The position numbers and the translations under genes were made by a program. Shown here one piece after another: positions 23,893 to 32,570 of a DNA stretch of 33,819 bases. Each line of letters begins with the position of its first letter. The first letter of the stretch is position 1. Below the pieces are notes generated by a model, which was not told where the DNA came from, did no database searches, and was given only the letters and a program-made list of their open reading frames with translations. The DNA is from Gemmatimonadales bacterium UBA7889 (GTDB lineage: Bacteria; Gemmatimonadota; Gemmatimonadetes; Longimicrobiales; Gaopeijiaceae): contig DLRL01000087.1 of NCBI GenBank assembly GCA_002501085.1, positions 1 through 33,819 on the forward strand, read 5' to 3'.

Positions 23893-24912
23893 CTAACTCC
23901 AATCCCGACTCTCCTCGAGAAGTTCATGAACCACTCCACGGGTTGTACGTCCGTCCGCTTCTGCCTGGAAATTCAGAACCAAACGGTGGGCCAGTACAGC
24001 TGGGGCCACCGCTCGCACATCGTCCAAAGAAGGCATAGGTGATCCACGAGATGCCGCTCGTGCTTTAGCACCAAGCACCAGGAACTGTGAAGCACGCGGC
24101 CCAGCACCCCAAGAGACGTATTCTTGACTTACATCTGATGCTTCCGGTCCGGGGCGGGTTAAGCGTGCTAGCTTAACCGCGAACGAAACTAGGGAAGGTG
24201 GGGCGGGCACTCGTCGAACAAGTTGCTGCAATTCAATGAGATCTGAGGCTGTAACAATCGGATTGACTTCCGCTTGCTCTTCACCTGTAGTTCTCGTGGC
24301 GACCTCTTCCTCTTCCTCCCGAGAGGGGTAGTAGATCGGAAGCTCAAGCATAAATCGATCTAGCTGGGCCTCCGGGAGCGGATACGTTCCCTCTTGCTCA
24401 ATTGGATTTTGTGTTGCGAGCACGAAAAACGGTTTACCCAGAGAGTATGTCTCACCCGCTGCAGTTACTGCCCGCTCTTGCATAGCCTCTAACAGAGCTG
24501 CCTGGGTTTTAGGTGGAGTGCGATTGATCTCATCTGCCAGAACCACATTTGCAAATATCGGGCCTTTTACAAACCTAAAGACCCGACGACCTGTAGTCCG
24601 GTCCTCTTCGATCACTTCGGTACCGGTGATGTCAGTCGGCATTAGGTCTGGAGTGAACTGTATTCGGCTGAAATCCAGGTCAAGTGACTGAGCGACTGTT
24701 TGAACCAAGAGTGTCTTTGCCAACCCGGGGACGCCAACCAATAGAGCGTGCCCATTAGCCAACAGCGCCGTGAGCAATTCGTCAATTACTTCATCTTGGC
24801 CGACGATCTGCTTGGCAACCTCCCGTCTCATGGCGTCTGAGACCTCAACAACCCGTTCTAGTAACTCAAGGTCATCACGTTGGACAATCGTGCTTTGTTC
24901 AGTTGTGGACAT
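23893..24912 (-). CDS. MoxR-family AAA+ ATPase
   Basis: MoxR ATPases act as chaperones for maturation of partner complexes, often with VWA-domain proteins. From the ATG at 24912 it is 339 aa. Walker A is GVPGLAKT (60-67), Walker B NVVLADEINR, sensor 1 VLATQNPIEQEGTYPLPEAQLDR, and the C-terminal lid domain contains YVSWGAGPRASQ. A TTG at 24930 extends the frame, but GGGAG lies four bases before the ATG. The usual companions (DUF58 protein, VWA membrane proteins) are absent; the next gene is a CorC-like protein. It diverges from the ATP synthase operon. Confidence 0.93.
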   Translation of the reverse strand: MSTTEQSTIVQRDDLELLERVVEVSDAMRREVAKQIVGQDEVIDELLTALLANGHALLVGVPGLAKTLLVQTVAQSLDLDFSRIQFTPDLMPTDITGTEVIEEDRTTGRRVFRFVKGPIFANVVLADEINRTPPKTQAALLEAMQERAVTAAGETYSLGKPFFVLATQNPIEQEGTYPLPEAQLDRFMLELPIYYPSREEEEEVATRTTGEEQAEVNPIVTASDLIELQQLVRRVPAPPSLVSFAVKLARLTRPGPEASDVSQEYVSWGAGPRASQFLVLGAKARAASRGSPMPSLDDVRAVAPAVLAHRLVLNFQAEADGRTTRGVVHELLEESRDWS

Positions 24913-24916
24913 CTTT

Positions 24917-24921
24917 CTCCC
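24917..24921 (-). promoter_or_regulatory. Ribosome binding site deciding the moxR start
   Basis: GGGAG on the minus strand lies four bases before the ATG at 24912 and inside the longer TTG frame. Confidence 0.55.
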
Positions 24922-24936
24922 TGATACCAAGCCGAT

Positions 24937-24954
24937 GGATAGCAGATCCTATCC
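24937..24954. repeat. Inverted repeat GGATAG-N6-CTATCC upstream of moxR
   Basis: A perfect six-base inverted repeat lies 24 bases upstream of the moxR ATG, in the divergent moxR-atp gap. It could be an operator or a leader hairpin; no matching second copy with the same spacing was found. Confidence 0.35.
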
Positions 24955-25057
24955 CATATGTAACGATCGTACAATCCGGTGAGCTTGTGAAATCGCGCCG
25001 AAGATAGACCGGTGTTTTTCTAGGCGTCAAGCAAAGCGAACTATACATATGATTACC

Positions 25058-25109
25058 AAGAGAACCGGCTTGCTCTTTTTTTCACAAGCGGTAAATTATG
25101 CCGGCTCTT
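25058..25109. repeat. Long inverted repeat upstream of the ATP synthase operon
   Basis: AAGAG-AA-CCGGC (25058-25069) can pair with GCCGGCTCTT (25100-25109), ten pairs with a two-base bulge, around a 30-base AT-rich loop that contains a seven-T run. The T run is inside the loop, so this is not a simple terminator. A smaller repeat ATAGG/CCTAT follows at 25111-25128. The rest of the moxR-atp gap shows no convincing promoter. Confidence 0.38.
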
Positions 25110-25166
25110 GATAGGATATGTACCCTATTTTGAGGTTGCTCCCGCTACCCATGAGGGCGCAGGACC

Positions 25167-25418
25167 GTGCGAGAAGAAGAACAGGGGGAAGGTTCCCACG
25201 AGCTCTTGCGAGCTTCGGGTCAACACCTTGGGCACGGCCTAAAATGGACGCTGTCAATTTTGTTGTTCATGCTTCTTGGTGCGTGGGTGGACTCTAAAGT
25301 AGGTACATCACCGTTCGTCATGATTCTGGGCGCTTTAATCGGAGCCGGTGCAGGTGGCTATAGCCTTTACTACCACGTCGTGATTGAACCTAGAAATAGA
25401 GAGAACGGAGTCCGGTGA
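25167..25418 (+). CDS. atpZ: AtpZ/AtpI-family protein of the ATP synthase operon
   Basis: A small membrane protein (83 aa) with a charged N-terminus and two hydrophobic helices (about 26-43 and 48-70; LSILLFMLLGAWVDSK and PFVMILGALIGAGAGGY). The position at the head of the operon, the length and the GAWVDSKVG-type turn fit AtpZ, proposed to help assemble the rotor or supply magnesium. It uses GTG with AGGA just upstream. An ATG at 25151 is in another frame. Its TGA overlaps the next GTG. Confidence 0.8.
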   Translation: MREEEQGEGSHELLRASGQHLGHGLKWTLSILLFMLLGAWVDSKVGTSPFVMILGALIGAGAGGYSLYYHVVIEPRNRENGVR

Positions 25419-25783
25419 GTAACGTGACCAAATATGCGTTCACGGGCCTCTTAGGCGTGGCGTTAATCACGCTAGTTTTTATGCCATTCCTTGATTCCGC
25501 GGGTCGCAGGGGGCTTGTGATTGCCGCCCTTATTGCACTACCGATCCAGATTATAGCCTTTTCCGCGATGCTCAGTTTTCGTTCCAACTGGAATCGATTC
25601 CTAGCTGTATGGGTGGGTGGTACCCTGCTCAGGATGGTTGTCATAGGGCTTGCAGCTTTTGTCGCCATTCGCCTCGATTTGGAAGGATTGGCTCCGATGC
25701 TACTGGCACTTGCTGGATTCTTCTTTGGACTTCTCCTGATCGAACCAATTTATTTAAGGTCCGAGCATGCAGAGACTTTATAG
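25415..25783 (+). CDS. atpI: AtpI-like ATP synthase accessory membrane protein
   Basis: A 122-aa protein with four predicted membrane helices, matching the weakly conserved AtpI/UncI type that often precedes atpB and is thought to assist c-ring assembly. It starts GTG within the atpZ stop (GTGA) and its TAG is immediately followed by the atpB ATG. Sequence similarity within this family is low, so the name rests mainly on position and topology. Confidence 0.72.
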   Translation: MSNVTKYAFTGLLGVALITLVFMPFLDSAGRRGLVIAALIALPIQIIAFSAMLSFRSNWNRFLAVWVGGTLLRMVVIGLAAFVAIRLDLEGLAPMLLALAGFFFGLLLIEPIYLRSEHAETL

Positions 25784-26698
25784 ATGAAATTCCTCTCTCT
25801 CTTCACGGCCTTACAGGAGTCCGCCCAAGCTCACTCCAGTGAAGGACCTCCAGACCTTCAGGGGATGCTTCTGCACCATCTCTTGGATGGCAGTGAGCTC
25901 GAGTTTGAGATCTTGGGGCGAGGTTTTGTGATTCCGCTTCCGCACTTTGAGCCGGTAAATATTGGTGGGCTCACAATTGATTTGTCCCCAACGAAACACG
26001 TCGTGTTCATGTTTCTGGCCGCCCTTCTTTGTCTTCTGGTGTTTATCCCAATCGGGCGCGCGATGCGTGACAAGTATACTGATCGTGCACCCAGCGGACT
26101 GGCCAACGCGATGGAGGCCCTGATCATTTACTTCCGTGATGAAGTCGTACGTCGAAATATCGGACACGGTGCAGACGCTTATACCGGATATATCCTGACT
26201 CTTTTCTTCTTCATTCTCTTTATGAACTTGCTGGGTCTGATGCCGTTCGGTTCAACAGCGACAGGTAATTTCATGGTAACGGGGGCGCTCGCTCTCATGA
26301 CATTCGTTGTTGTAGAGATTTCCGGGATGAGAACACTTGGATTCAAGGGATATATGCGGACCATCTTCTATGCGCCGCCTGGGCTTCCTCCGATTGGTCA
26401 GGCGGCTCTCCTAGTGATTCTCACACCAGTCGAATTTCTTGGAAAACTTACCAAGCCCTTTGCACTAATGATTCGGCTTTTCGCGAATATGATGGCTGGA
26501 CATACTCTAGTACTGTCTCTGCTGGGATTCATATTCTTGTTCGCTGGAATTGGACCTGCCAAATGGCTTGTTGCTGGCAGCTCTGTTTTGATTGTTATAG
26601 CGATCATGGCTCTCGAAGTTTTTGTGGCATTCCTGCAGGCCTACATTTTCGCAATGCTTTCCGCGGTTTTTATTGGACTTATTCGGCATGCACACTGA
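25784..26698 (+). CDS. atpB: ATP synthase subunit a
   Basis: Membrane stator subunit with the proton half-channels. It has 304 aa, with a periplasmic N-terminal region of about 70 residues rich in His and acidic residues before the first main helix (KHVVFMFLAALLCLLVF). The essential Arg is Arg231 in KPFALMIRLFANMMAGH. The last two helices include VFVAFLQAYIFAMLSAVFI. It begins directly after the atpI stop, so translation is coupled. A 63-base gap precedes atpE. Confidence 0.95.
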   Translation: MKFLSLFTALQESAQAHSSEGPPDLQGMLLHHLLDGSELEFEILGRGFVIPLPHFEPVNIGGLTIDLSPTKHVVFMFLAALLCLLVFIPIGRAMRDKYTDRAPSGLANAMEALIIYFRDEVVRRNIGHGADAYTGYILTLFFFILFMNLLGLMPFGSTATGNFMVTGALALMTFVVVEISGMRTLGFKGYMRTIFYAPPGLPPIGQAALLVILTPVEFLGKLTKPFALMIRLFANMMAGHTLVLSLLGFIFLFAGIGPAKWLVAGSSVLIVIAIMALEVFVAFLQAYIFAMLSAVFIGLIRHAH

Positions 26699-26761
26699 TG
26701 GACCACCTCAACTCGTGAATTCAACCCGTCCGTAAGACGATTACCCAAAGGACAACACAAG

Positions 26762-27022
26762 ATGTTTACTATGTTCCAAGAAGCTGCATCAGGGATGGAT
26801 CCAAACGGCCTGGCCCTTCTGGGCGCAGGAATTGGTGCTGGGCTCTCTGTTATTGGAGCGGGAATTGGCATCGGCCAGATCGGCTTAGGTGCGACGCAGG
26901 GAATTGCTCGCCAGCCTGAGGCTGCTGCCACGATCCAAACCGCGGCTATCATCCTGGCCTCTCTGGTCGAGGGAGCAGCGCTCTTCGGGATCGTGATTGC
27001 GATCATCTTCAAATTTATCTAA
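26762..27022 (+). CDS. atpE: ATP synthase subunit c
   Basis: An 86-aa hairpin subunit of the rotor ring. Helix 1 is glycine-rich (GAGIGAGLSVIGAGIGIG), the polar loop is ARQPEA (49-54) and helix 2 has the ion-binding Glu70 in ASLVEGAALFG. Gly follows the Glu, whereas known sodium-binding c subunits carry Ser or Thr there, so protons are the likely coupling ion. An AGGA site about nine bases upstream supports the ATG. Confidence 0.95.
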   Translation: MFTMFQEAASGMDPNGLALLGAGIGAGLSVIGAGIGIGQIGLGATQGIARQPEAAATIQTAAIILASLVEGAALFGIVIAIIFKFI

Positions 27023-27038
27023 AGGGAGAATACTCCTT
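27023..27038 (+). repeat. Stem-loop after atpE
   Basis: AGGGAG-AATA-CTCCTT directly after the atpE stop can form a six-pair hairpin with one G-U. No T-tract follows. In an operon needing many c subunits, such a hairpin may tune mRNA stability or readthrough; this is inference. Confidence 0.35.
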
Positions 27039-27095
27039 GCTCATCCTCTCGGGTTATCTGCTAGAACTCGATAGGGTTAGGGAGAAAATTGGAAG

Positions 27096-27704
27096 ATGAT
27101 TAAGACATCGATGAGAGACAGTCGTGTGCTAAGTTGGGTACTCATTCTCATGATAGCTGCCCCCAGCTTGCTGTTCGCTCAGCATGAGAGTGAAGGGGGT
27201 GGCGGGCTCTATGATATCAATACGGGGCTGAGTGTCTGGACACTAATTGTGTTTGTTAGCCTCCTGTTGATCCTCAGAAAGTATGCGTGGGGTCCGATCG
27301 TGGATGCTGTTGATAGCAGAGAGAAAGGAATCCAGGCAGCTATCGATGGAGCCGCAGAACTCAATATTGAGGCTGCGAAACTCTTGGAGGAGCACCGTGA
27401 GCAAATGGCGGATGCTCGCAGGCAGGCAAGTGAGATTCTTGCTGAAGCCAAGGTAGCTGGCGAACGCGTCCGTAAAGAACTGGAAGAGAAAGCACGCACA
27501 GAGGCACAGGGTATTGTCGAGCGTGCGTTGGCAGAGATAGAACGGGAACGGGATGGGGCACTCGAAACTCTGCGACGGGAGTCAGTTGATTTGGCGCTGG
27601 CTGCTGCCTCTCAATTAATGCAGGAGAGTTTTGATCAAGAGACCGACCGACAGTTGGTAGAGCGGTATCTTAATGAGTTGGGTGATGGGGCCGCACAGGC
27701 GTGA
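27096..27704 (+). CDS. atpF: ATP synthase subunit b
   Basis: Peripheral stalk subunit of 202 aa. Unusually it begins with a signal-peptide-like segment (SWVLILMIAAPSLLFAQ), then a Gly-rich stretch and the true membrane anchor (SVWTLIVFVSLLLILRKYAWGPI), then a long charged coiled coil (about 75-180). The N-terminal extension recurs in b subunits of some Gram-negative phyla. Alternative start at 27111. Its TGA overlaps the atpH GTG. Confidence 0.93.
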   Translation: MIKTSMRDSRVLSWVLILMIAAPSLLFAQHESEGGGGLYDINTGLSVWTLIVFVSLLLILRKYAWGPIVDAVDSREKGIQAAIDGAAELNIEAAKLLEEHREQMADARRQASEILAEAKVAGERVRKELEEKARTEAQGIVERALAEIERERDGALETLRRESVDLALAAASQLMQESFDQETDRQLVERYLNELGDGAAQA

Positions 27705-28276
27705 GAGATGAAACCGTCGCGCGAAACTACGCGGAGACCCTCTTCGAACTCGCAAGTCGCAACGAGAGCATTCAGGAATATGGTGACGCTCTCGAAATGG
27801 TAGCAGGTTTCCTAGAAGATGACTCGCGGTTTCGCACGTTTGTGGAAACACCACGAATCGATGATGAAACCAAGAAGGACGTCATTCGAAAGGCTTTTCA
27901 TGATAAAGCGCCAAAACAGGTAATAAACTTCGTTCTGATCACGATTGACAAGCGAAGGCAGGCCCTTCTCAGGGAGATTTCTGCTGAGTATCTCCTGCTC
28001 TTGGATCACCATTTGGGTAGAGAACACGTCGAAGTAACTGTGGCTCGTCCGCTTGATGATACCACGGCAAATGTAGTTTCTAAGCGGTTATCAAAGATGC
28101 TTGGCAAGCAGGCAATACCACATATCCGGGTCAAGCCGGAAATATTAGGCGGAATCGTAGTCCGCACAGGTGACACGATCTACGACGGTTCGGTGCGGAG
28201 ACGACTTGAAGATTTGCGTCGCCGACTCCTTACTGCTCGCATTCCATCTGGGCAAGTCGGAGAAGCAGCAGGTTGA
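27701..28276 (+). CDS. atpH: ATP synthase subunit delta
   Basis: Links the peripheral stalk to the top of the alpha-beta hexamer. The protein (191 aa) has the helical N-terminal domain (VARNYAETLFELA, FVETPRIDDETKKDVIRKAF) and the C-terminal signature KPEILGGIVVRTGDTIYDGSVRRRLEDL. It starts GTG within the atpF stop. Confidence 0.94.
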   Translation: MRDETVARNYAETLFELASRNESIQEYGDALEMVAGFLEDDSRFRTFVETPRIDDETKKDVIRKAFHDKAPKQVINFVLITIDKRRQALLREISAEYLLLLDHHLGREHVEVTVARPLDDTTANVVSKRLSKMLGKQAIPHIRVKPEILGGIVVRTGDTIYDGSVRRRLEDLRRRLLTARIPSGQVGEAAG

Positions 28277-28308
28277 GGCCGAGCCCTACAAACCAGGATC
28301 CCATATAG

Positions 28309-29889
28309 ATGGCCAATGATTCACAGCTTCGCGCAAGCGAAATTAAAGACGTCCTCCTCAAGGAAATTGATCGGTATGAAGAGGATCTCCAGGCAGAAGA
28401 AATCGGCGAGGTACTCGAGCTAAAAGATGGAATCGCACGGATTTATGGCCTTACCAACGCGATGGCTTCAGAGATGCTCGAGATCACTTCCTCTGACACG
28501 GGTGAAGCGATTACAGCTTTAGCACTCAATCTCGAAGAAGATAATATCGGTGCAGTGATCATGGGTGAGTGGATGAAGCTCCACGAGGGGGACCAGGTTC
28601 GCCGGACAGGAAAGGTGTTGAGCTTGGAGGTGGGGCACGGATACCTGGGCCGGGTTGTTGATCCACTTGGAGCACCACAAGATGGAAAAGGTCCAATCGA
28701 CGGGATTGAGGAGAGTCGCCAAATCGACATTGTGGCCCCTGGAATCGTGAAGCGACAACCCGTCGGTGAGCCGTTACAAACCGGACTCAAGGCGATTGAT
28801 TCGATGATCCCAATCGGTCGAGGACAACGCGAATTGATCATCGGGGATAGGGGGACGGGAAAAACTGCGATTGCGATCGATACAATCATTAACCAGAAGG
28901 ACACGGGTGTAATCTGCATCTACTGTGCTATCGGACAGCGAGCGGGCAAAGTGCGCAGCGTGGTGGAAACACTTCGTGAACATGGGGCGATGGATTACAC
29001 AATCATTGTCACTTCTAATGCCTCGGACCCGGCGCCCATGCAGTATATCGCGCCGTACTCAGCTACTGCTCTCGCCGAACACTTCATGTGGCAAGGCAAG
29101 CATACGCTGGTTGTGTACGACGATCTCTCCAAGCAGGCTCAAGCGTACCGCCAGCTTTCTCTGATACTCAGGAGGCCTCCAGGGCGTGAGGCATACCCTG
29201 GGGATGTCTTCTACCTGCACTCACGGCTCTTGGAAAGAGCATCTAAACTCTCAGACGACCTCGGGGGAGGCTCGCTTACGGCGCTACCCATTATTGAAAC
29301 GCAGTCAGGGGATGTGTCTGCTTATATCCCGACCAATGTGATCTCAATCACAGATGGACAGATTTTCTTGGTACCCGACCTCTTCTATTCCGGTGTTCGT
29401 CCAGCTGTAGATGTGGGTATCTCCGTCTCTCGAGTTGGAGGTGCAGCACAGATCAAGGCTATGAAGAAGGTTGCGGGACGGCTTCGACTGGACCTCGCAC
29501 AGTACCGGGAGTTAGAGGCGTTTGCACAATTCGGATCAGATCTTGATGCCACCACACAGCGGCAATTAGCTCGTGGTGCACGAACTGTCGAGATGATGAA
29601 GCAACCACAGTACCAGCCGATGCCCGTTGCCAACCAGGTAGCGGTCATCTATGCGGTGACCAACGGTTATTTAGATGAGGTGGCTGTGGAGGATGTCCGA
29701 ATCTGGGAACGGCGTTTCCACGAACACCTCTCAAACATGCACCGCGAGGTTCTAGATGGAATTAGCGAGGTAGGTGAATTGACTGAGGACCTTGAGGCGA
29801 AGCTTGTATCAGCTATTGAGGAGTACAATGAAGCTTTTCAAGCTGAGCAGGGGAGCCAGGTGCAGGCCGCTGCGGCTGCATTGGCCTAA
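28309..29889 (+). CDS. atpA: ATP synthase subunit alpha
   Basis: Non-catalytic nucleotide-binding subunit of F1. Length 526 aa, slightly long at the C-terminus (Ala-rich tail VQAAAAALA). The beta-barrel contains EVLELKDGIARIYGL, Walker A is GDRGTGKT (179-186), and VDVGISVSRVGGAAQ carries the Arg finger that completes the catalytic site on beta. The ATG is preceded by a weak AGGA. Confidence 0.98.
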   Translation: MANDSQLRASEIKDVLLKEIDRYEEDLQAEEIGEVLELKDGIARIYGLTNAMASEMLEITSSDTGEAITALALNLEEDNIGAVIMGEWMKLHEGDQVRRTGKVLSLEVGHGYLGRVVDPLGAPQDGKGPIDGIEESRQIDIVAPGIVKRQPVGEPLQTGLKAIDSMIPIGRGQRELIIGDRGTGKTAIAIDTIINQKDTGVICIYCAIGQRAGKVRSVVETLREHGAMDYTIIVTSNASDPAPMQYIAPYSATALAEHFMWQGKHTLVVYDDLSKQAQAYRQLSLILRRPPGREAYPGDVFYLHSRLLERASKLSDDLGGGSLTALPIIETQSGDVSAYIPTNVISITDGQIFLVPDLFYSGVRPAVDVGISVSRVGGAAQIKAMKKVAGRLRLDLAQYRELEAFAQFGSDLDATTQRQLARGARTVEMMKQPQYQPMPVANQVAVIYAVTNGYLDEVAVEDVRIWERRFHEHLSNMHREVLDGISEVGELTEDLEAKLVSAIEEYNEAFQAEQGSQVQAAAAALA

Positions 29890-29910
29890 GGACAGAGGGC
29901 AGAGATAGGT

Positions 29911-30771
29911 ATGGCTGGCGCCCGTGAGGTCAAGCGACGAATTAAGTCCGTCGAGAATACTCGGCAGATCACACGCACGATGGAGTTGGTAGCGACATCG
30001 AAGCTTAAGCGTGCAACAGATCGTGTGCATGCAGCTCGCCCGTACGCGAATGCGCTACAAGAAATTGTGGGAGGCCTTTACTCCTCGGAGTTTTCCGAGA
30101 AGTACCCCATTCTTCGTCGACCTGAGCATGTGAGGCGCGCAGCTGTTCTCCTGCTTACGGCGAATAGAGGGCTCGCTGGGGCTTTCAATGCGAACCTTAT
30201 CAAGCACGCAAGGAACCTGCTTGAAGAACTAAGTGATAAGGGTATCGAGACAGAACTTCATGTAGCTGGAAAGAAAGGGATTGCCTACTTCCGCTTTCGG
30301 GGAGAGAAGATGCTCACTGAGCGGTTAGACATCAGTGACTATCCATCGATTGAAGATGCGGAGTCAGTAGTAGGTCCGATCCGGGACCGCTTTGCGGATG
30401 GTGATGTCGATGCGGTATATCTGGTCAGTTCGGAGTTTCGGTCGGCGATGTCGACACCACCTCGGACTTTTGAACTTCTCCCTGTAAAGCCAAGAGGTGA
30501 GGCGTCCTCATCGGATGCATACATCCTGTCACCGAGCGGGGATATGATCTTAGGGAGACTTCTCCCAGCCTACATACGGAACACAGTCTATACGGCTATG
30601 GTGGAGAATGCGGCGGCAGAGCAGGGAGCTCGTCGCACGGCAATGAAGAGTGCAACGGATAATGCAGGTGATATGCTTGAATACCTAACGCGCACGTACA
30701 ACCGGGCGCGGCAGGCACAAATCACGCAGGAGATCGCCGAGATTGTTGGCGGTGCTGCTAGCCTGGAATAG
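29911..30771 (+). CDS. atpG: ATP synthase subunit gamma
   Basis: Central rotor shaft, 286 aa. The N-terminal helix REVKRRIKSVENTRQITRTM and the C-terminal helix ending YNRARQAQITQEIAEIVGGAASLE form the coiled coil that turns inside the hexamer; LTANRGLAGAFNANL is the conserved Rossmann-like core motif. It lies 21 bases after atpA. Confidence 0.97.
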   Translation: MAGAREVKRRIKSVENTRQITRTMELVATSKLKRATDRVHAARPYANALQEIVGGLYSSEFSEKYPILRRPEHVRRAAVLLLTANRGLAGAFNANLIKHARNLLEELSDKGIETELHVAGKKGIAYFRFRGEKMLTERLDISDYPSIEDAESVVGPIRDRFADGDVDAVYLVSSEFRSAMSTPPRTFELLPVKPRGEASSSDAYILSPSGDMILGRLLPAYIRNTVYTAMVENAAAEQGARRTAMKSATDNAGDMLEYLTRTYNRARQAQITQEIAEIVGGAASLE

Positions 30772-30804
30772 AGGCTTTTTCAGAGACAGAGATATAGGGA
30801 TACT

Positions 30805-32238
30805 ATGGCAGACAACATTGGGAAGGTGGTGCAGGTCATCGGGCCAGTTCTAGATGTCGAGTTCGACCCGGAGCACCTACCAGAAATCTATAATGCGCTG
30901 AATTTGTCCGCGGCAAACGAGGCAGGTCAGGAAATCTCTCTCGTAGCCGAGGTACAGCAGCACATTGGTCGTGGTCAGGTTCGTGCTGTTTCGATGTCCT
31001 CCACAGATGGTGTGACACGCGGGATGGAAATGACGGACACAGGCTCCTCAATCAGTGTCCCAGTCGGAGAGCCTTCACTGGGTCGTATCTTGAATGTTCT
31101 CGGCGAGCCGGTTGATGAGATGGGCCCGGTCGGGGGCGAAGGGGCTGAACTAGAGCGCTGGCCGATCCATAGGCCTGCTCCGAGGTTCGATCAATTAGAA
31201 CCGAAGACCGAAATTTTTGAGACAGGTATCAAGGTCGTTGACCTGCTCGCACCATATGTGAAGGGTGGCAAGACCGGTCTTTTTGGAGGTGCAGGTGTCG
31301 GGAAGACTGTCATCATCATGGAACTCATTAACAACATTGCAATGGAGCATGGAGGCAGATCCGTATTCTGCGGTGTAGGTGAGCGCACGCGAGAGGGCAA
31401 TGACCTTTGGCTCGAAATGAAGGAATCGGGTGTGCTGGATTCCACCGCACTAGTCTATGGTCAGATGAATGAGCCGCCTGGAGCCCGACTTCGCGTCGGA
31501 CTTTCGGGCCTGACAATGGCGGAGTATTTTCGCGATGTAGAGGGTCAGGATGTTCTTCTGTTCATCGATAATATTTTCCGATTCACCCAGGCTGGATCTG
31601 AAGTATCCGCTCTGCTTGGCCGTATGCCATCAGCGGTAGGATATCAGCCGACTCTTGGCACAGAGATGGGTGAGCTACAAGAGCGGATCACATCGACTGC
31701 TCAAGGCTCGATCACATCTGTGCAAGCGATCTACGTACCCGCTGATGATCTTACAGACCCTGCTCCGGCTGCGGCATTTACTCACTTAGATGCGACGACC
31801 GTGCTCTCTCGATCGATCGCGGAACAAGGTATCTATCCGGCCGTGGATCCACTCGACTCGACATCGCGTATTATGGACCCGCAGTTCGTAGGGGAACGAC
31901 ACTATAAGGTGGCATCCGATGTCCAGGCGATTCTGCAGCGCTACAAGGATCTGCAGGATATCATAGCGATTCTCGGGATGGACGAACTGACTGAAGAAGA
32001 CAAGATCATCGTGGGTCGTGCGAGACGTATCGCTCGATTCCTGTCACAGCCGTTCTTCGTAGCAGAGACCTTCACAAATATCCCAGGACAATATGTGAAG
32101 CTGGATGAGACGATTGAATCATTTGAGAGGATGGCAGACGGTGAGTTTGATGATCTTCCAGAGCAGGCATTCTATATGCAGGGCGGTATTGAGAGTGTGA
32201 TCGCTGAAGCTGAGCGTCTCGCGGCGGAAGAGGGATAA
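30805..32238 (+). CDS. atpD: ATP synthase subunit beta
   Basis: Catalytic F1 subunit, 477 aa. Walker A GGAGVGKT (161-168), catalytic Glu193 in GVGERTREGND, ALLGRMPSAVGYQPTLGTEMG and the lever region DELTEEDK with variant IIAILGMDELTEEDK are all present. Placed as usual between gamma and epsilon. Confidence 0.98.
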   Translation: MADNIGKVVQVIGPVLDVEFDPEHLPEIYNALNLSAANEAGQEISLVAEVQQHIGRGQVRAVSMSSTDGVTRGMEMTDTGSSISVPVGEPSLGRILNVLGEPVDEMGPVGGEGAELERWPIHRPAPRFDQLEPKTEIFETGIKVVDLLAPYVKGGKTGLFGGAGVGKTVIIMELINNIAMEHGGRSVFCGVGERTREGNDLWLEMKESGVLDSTALVYGQMNEPPGARLRVGLSGLTMAEYFRDVEGQDVLLFIDNIFRFTQAGSEVSALLGRMPSAVGYQPTLGTEMGELQERITSTAQGSITSVQAIYVPADDLTDPAPAAAFTHLDATTVLSRSIAEQGIYPAVDPLDSTSRIMDPQFVGERHYKVASDVQAILQRYKDLQDIIAILGMDELTEEDKIIVGRARRIARFLSQPFFVAETFTNIPGQYVKLDETIESFERMADGEFDDLPEQAFYMQGGIESVIAEAERLAAEEG

Positions 32239-32241
32239 CTC

Positions 32242-32553
32242 GTGGCTTTGGATGTAAGGGTCGTCTCTCCGGACAGGGTAGTATTCGAAGGTGAAGCTTC
32301 TTCGATTGTAGCACCGGCGTGGGATGGGCGGCTTGGTATCTTGTCCGGGCACGCTCCTTTGGTGACGCTGTTGGGTGCCGGTGAGCTCAATCTCGACCGT
32401 CCCGGAGGGGGTAGTGACTCATTCCACGTGGCGGCAGGGGTACTCAAGGTCGACCGCGACGTTGTCACAGTCCTGACCGAATATGCTGCTGATGTGCCCC
32501 CCGAGGAGATCCCAGCTGCTGCGATAGTATTTGCAGAAGACGTTGTAGAATAA
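32242..32553 (+). CDS. atpC: ATP synthase subunit epsilon, short form
   Basis: Only 103 aa. The N-terminal beta-sandwich is complete (VRVVSPDRVVFEGEASSIVAPAWDGRLGIL, SGHAPLVTLLGAGEL, FHVAAGVLKVDRDVVTVLTEYA), but the protein ends about 15 residues after it, so the two C-terminal helices that regulate ATP hydrolysis in longer homologues are missing. GAGGG about eight bases upstream supports the GTG start. Confidence 0.93.
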   Translation: MALDVRVVSPDRVVFEGEASSIVAPAWDGRLGILSGHAPLVTLLGAGELNLDRPGGGSDSFHVAAGVLKVDRDVVTVLTEYAADVPPEEIPAAAIVFAEDVVE

Positions 32554-32570
32554 TCTGAGGCTCAGTCTTA

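Noticed and set aside
25151..25303. Possible leader peptide from the ATG at 25151
   Set aside because: It overlaps atpZ in another frame, is basic and low-quality, and has no family features.
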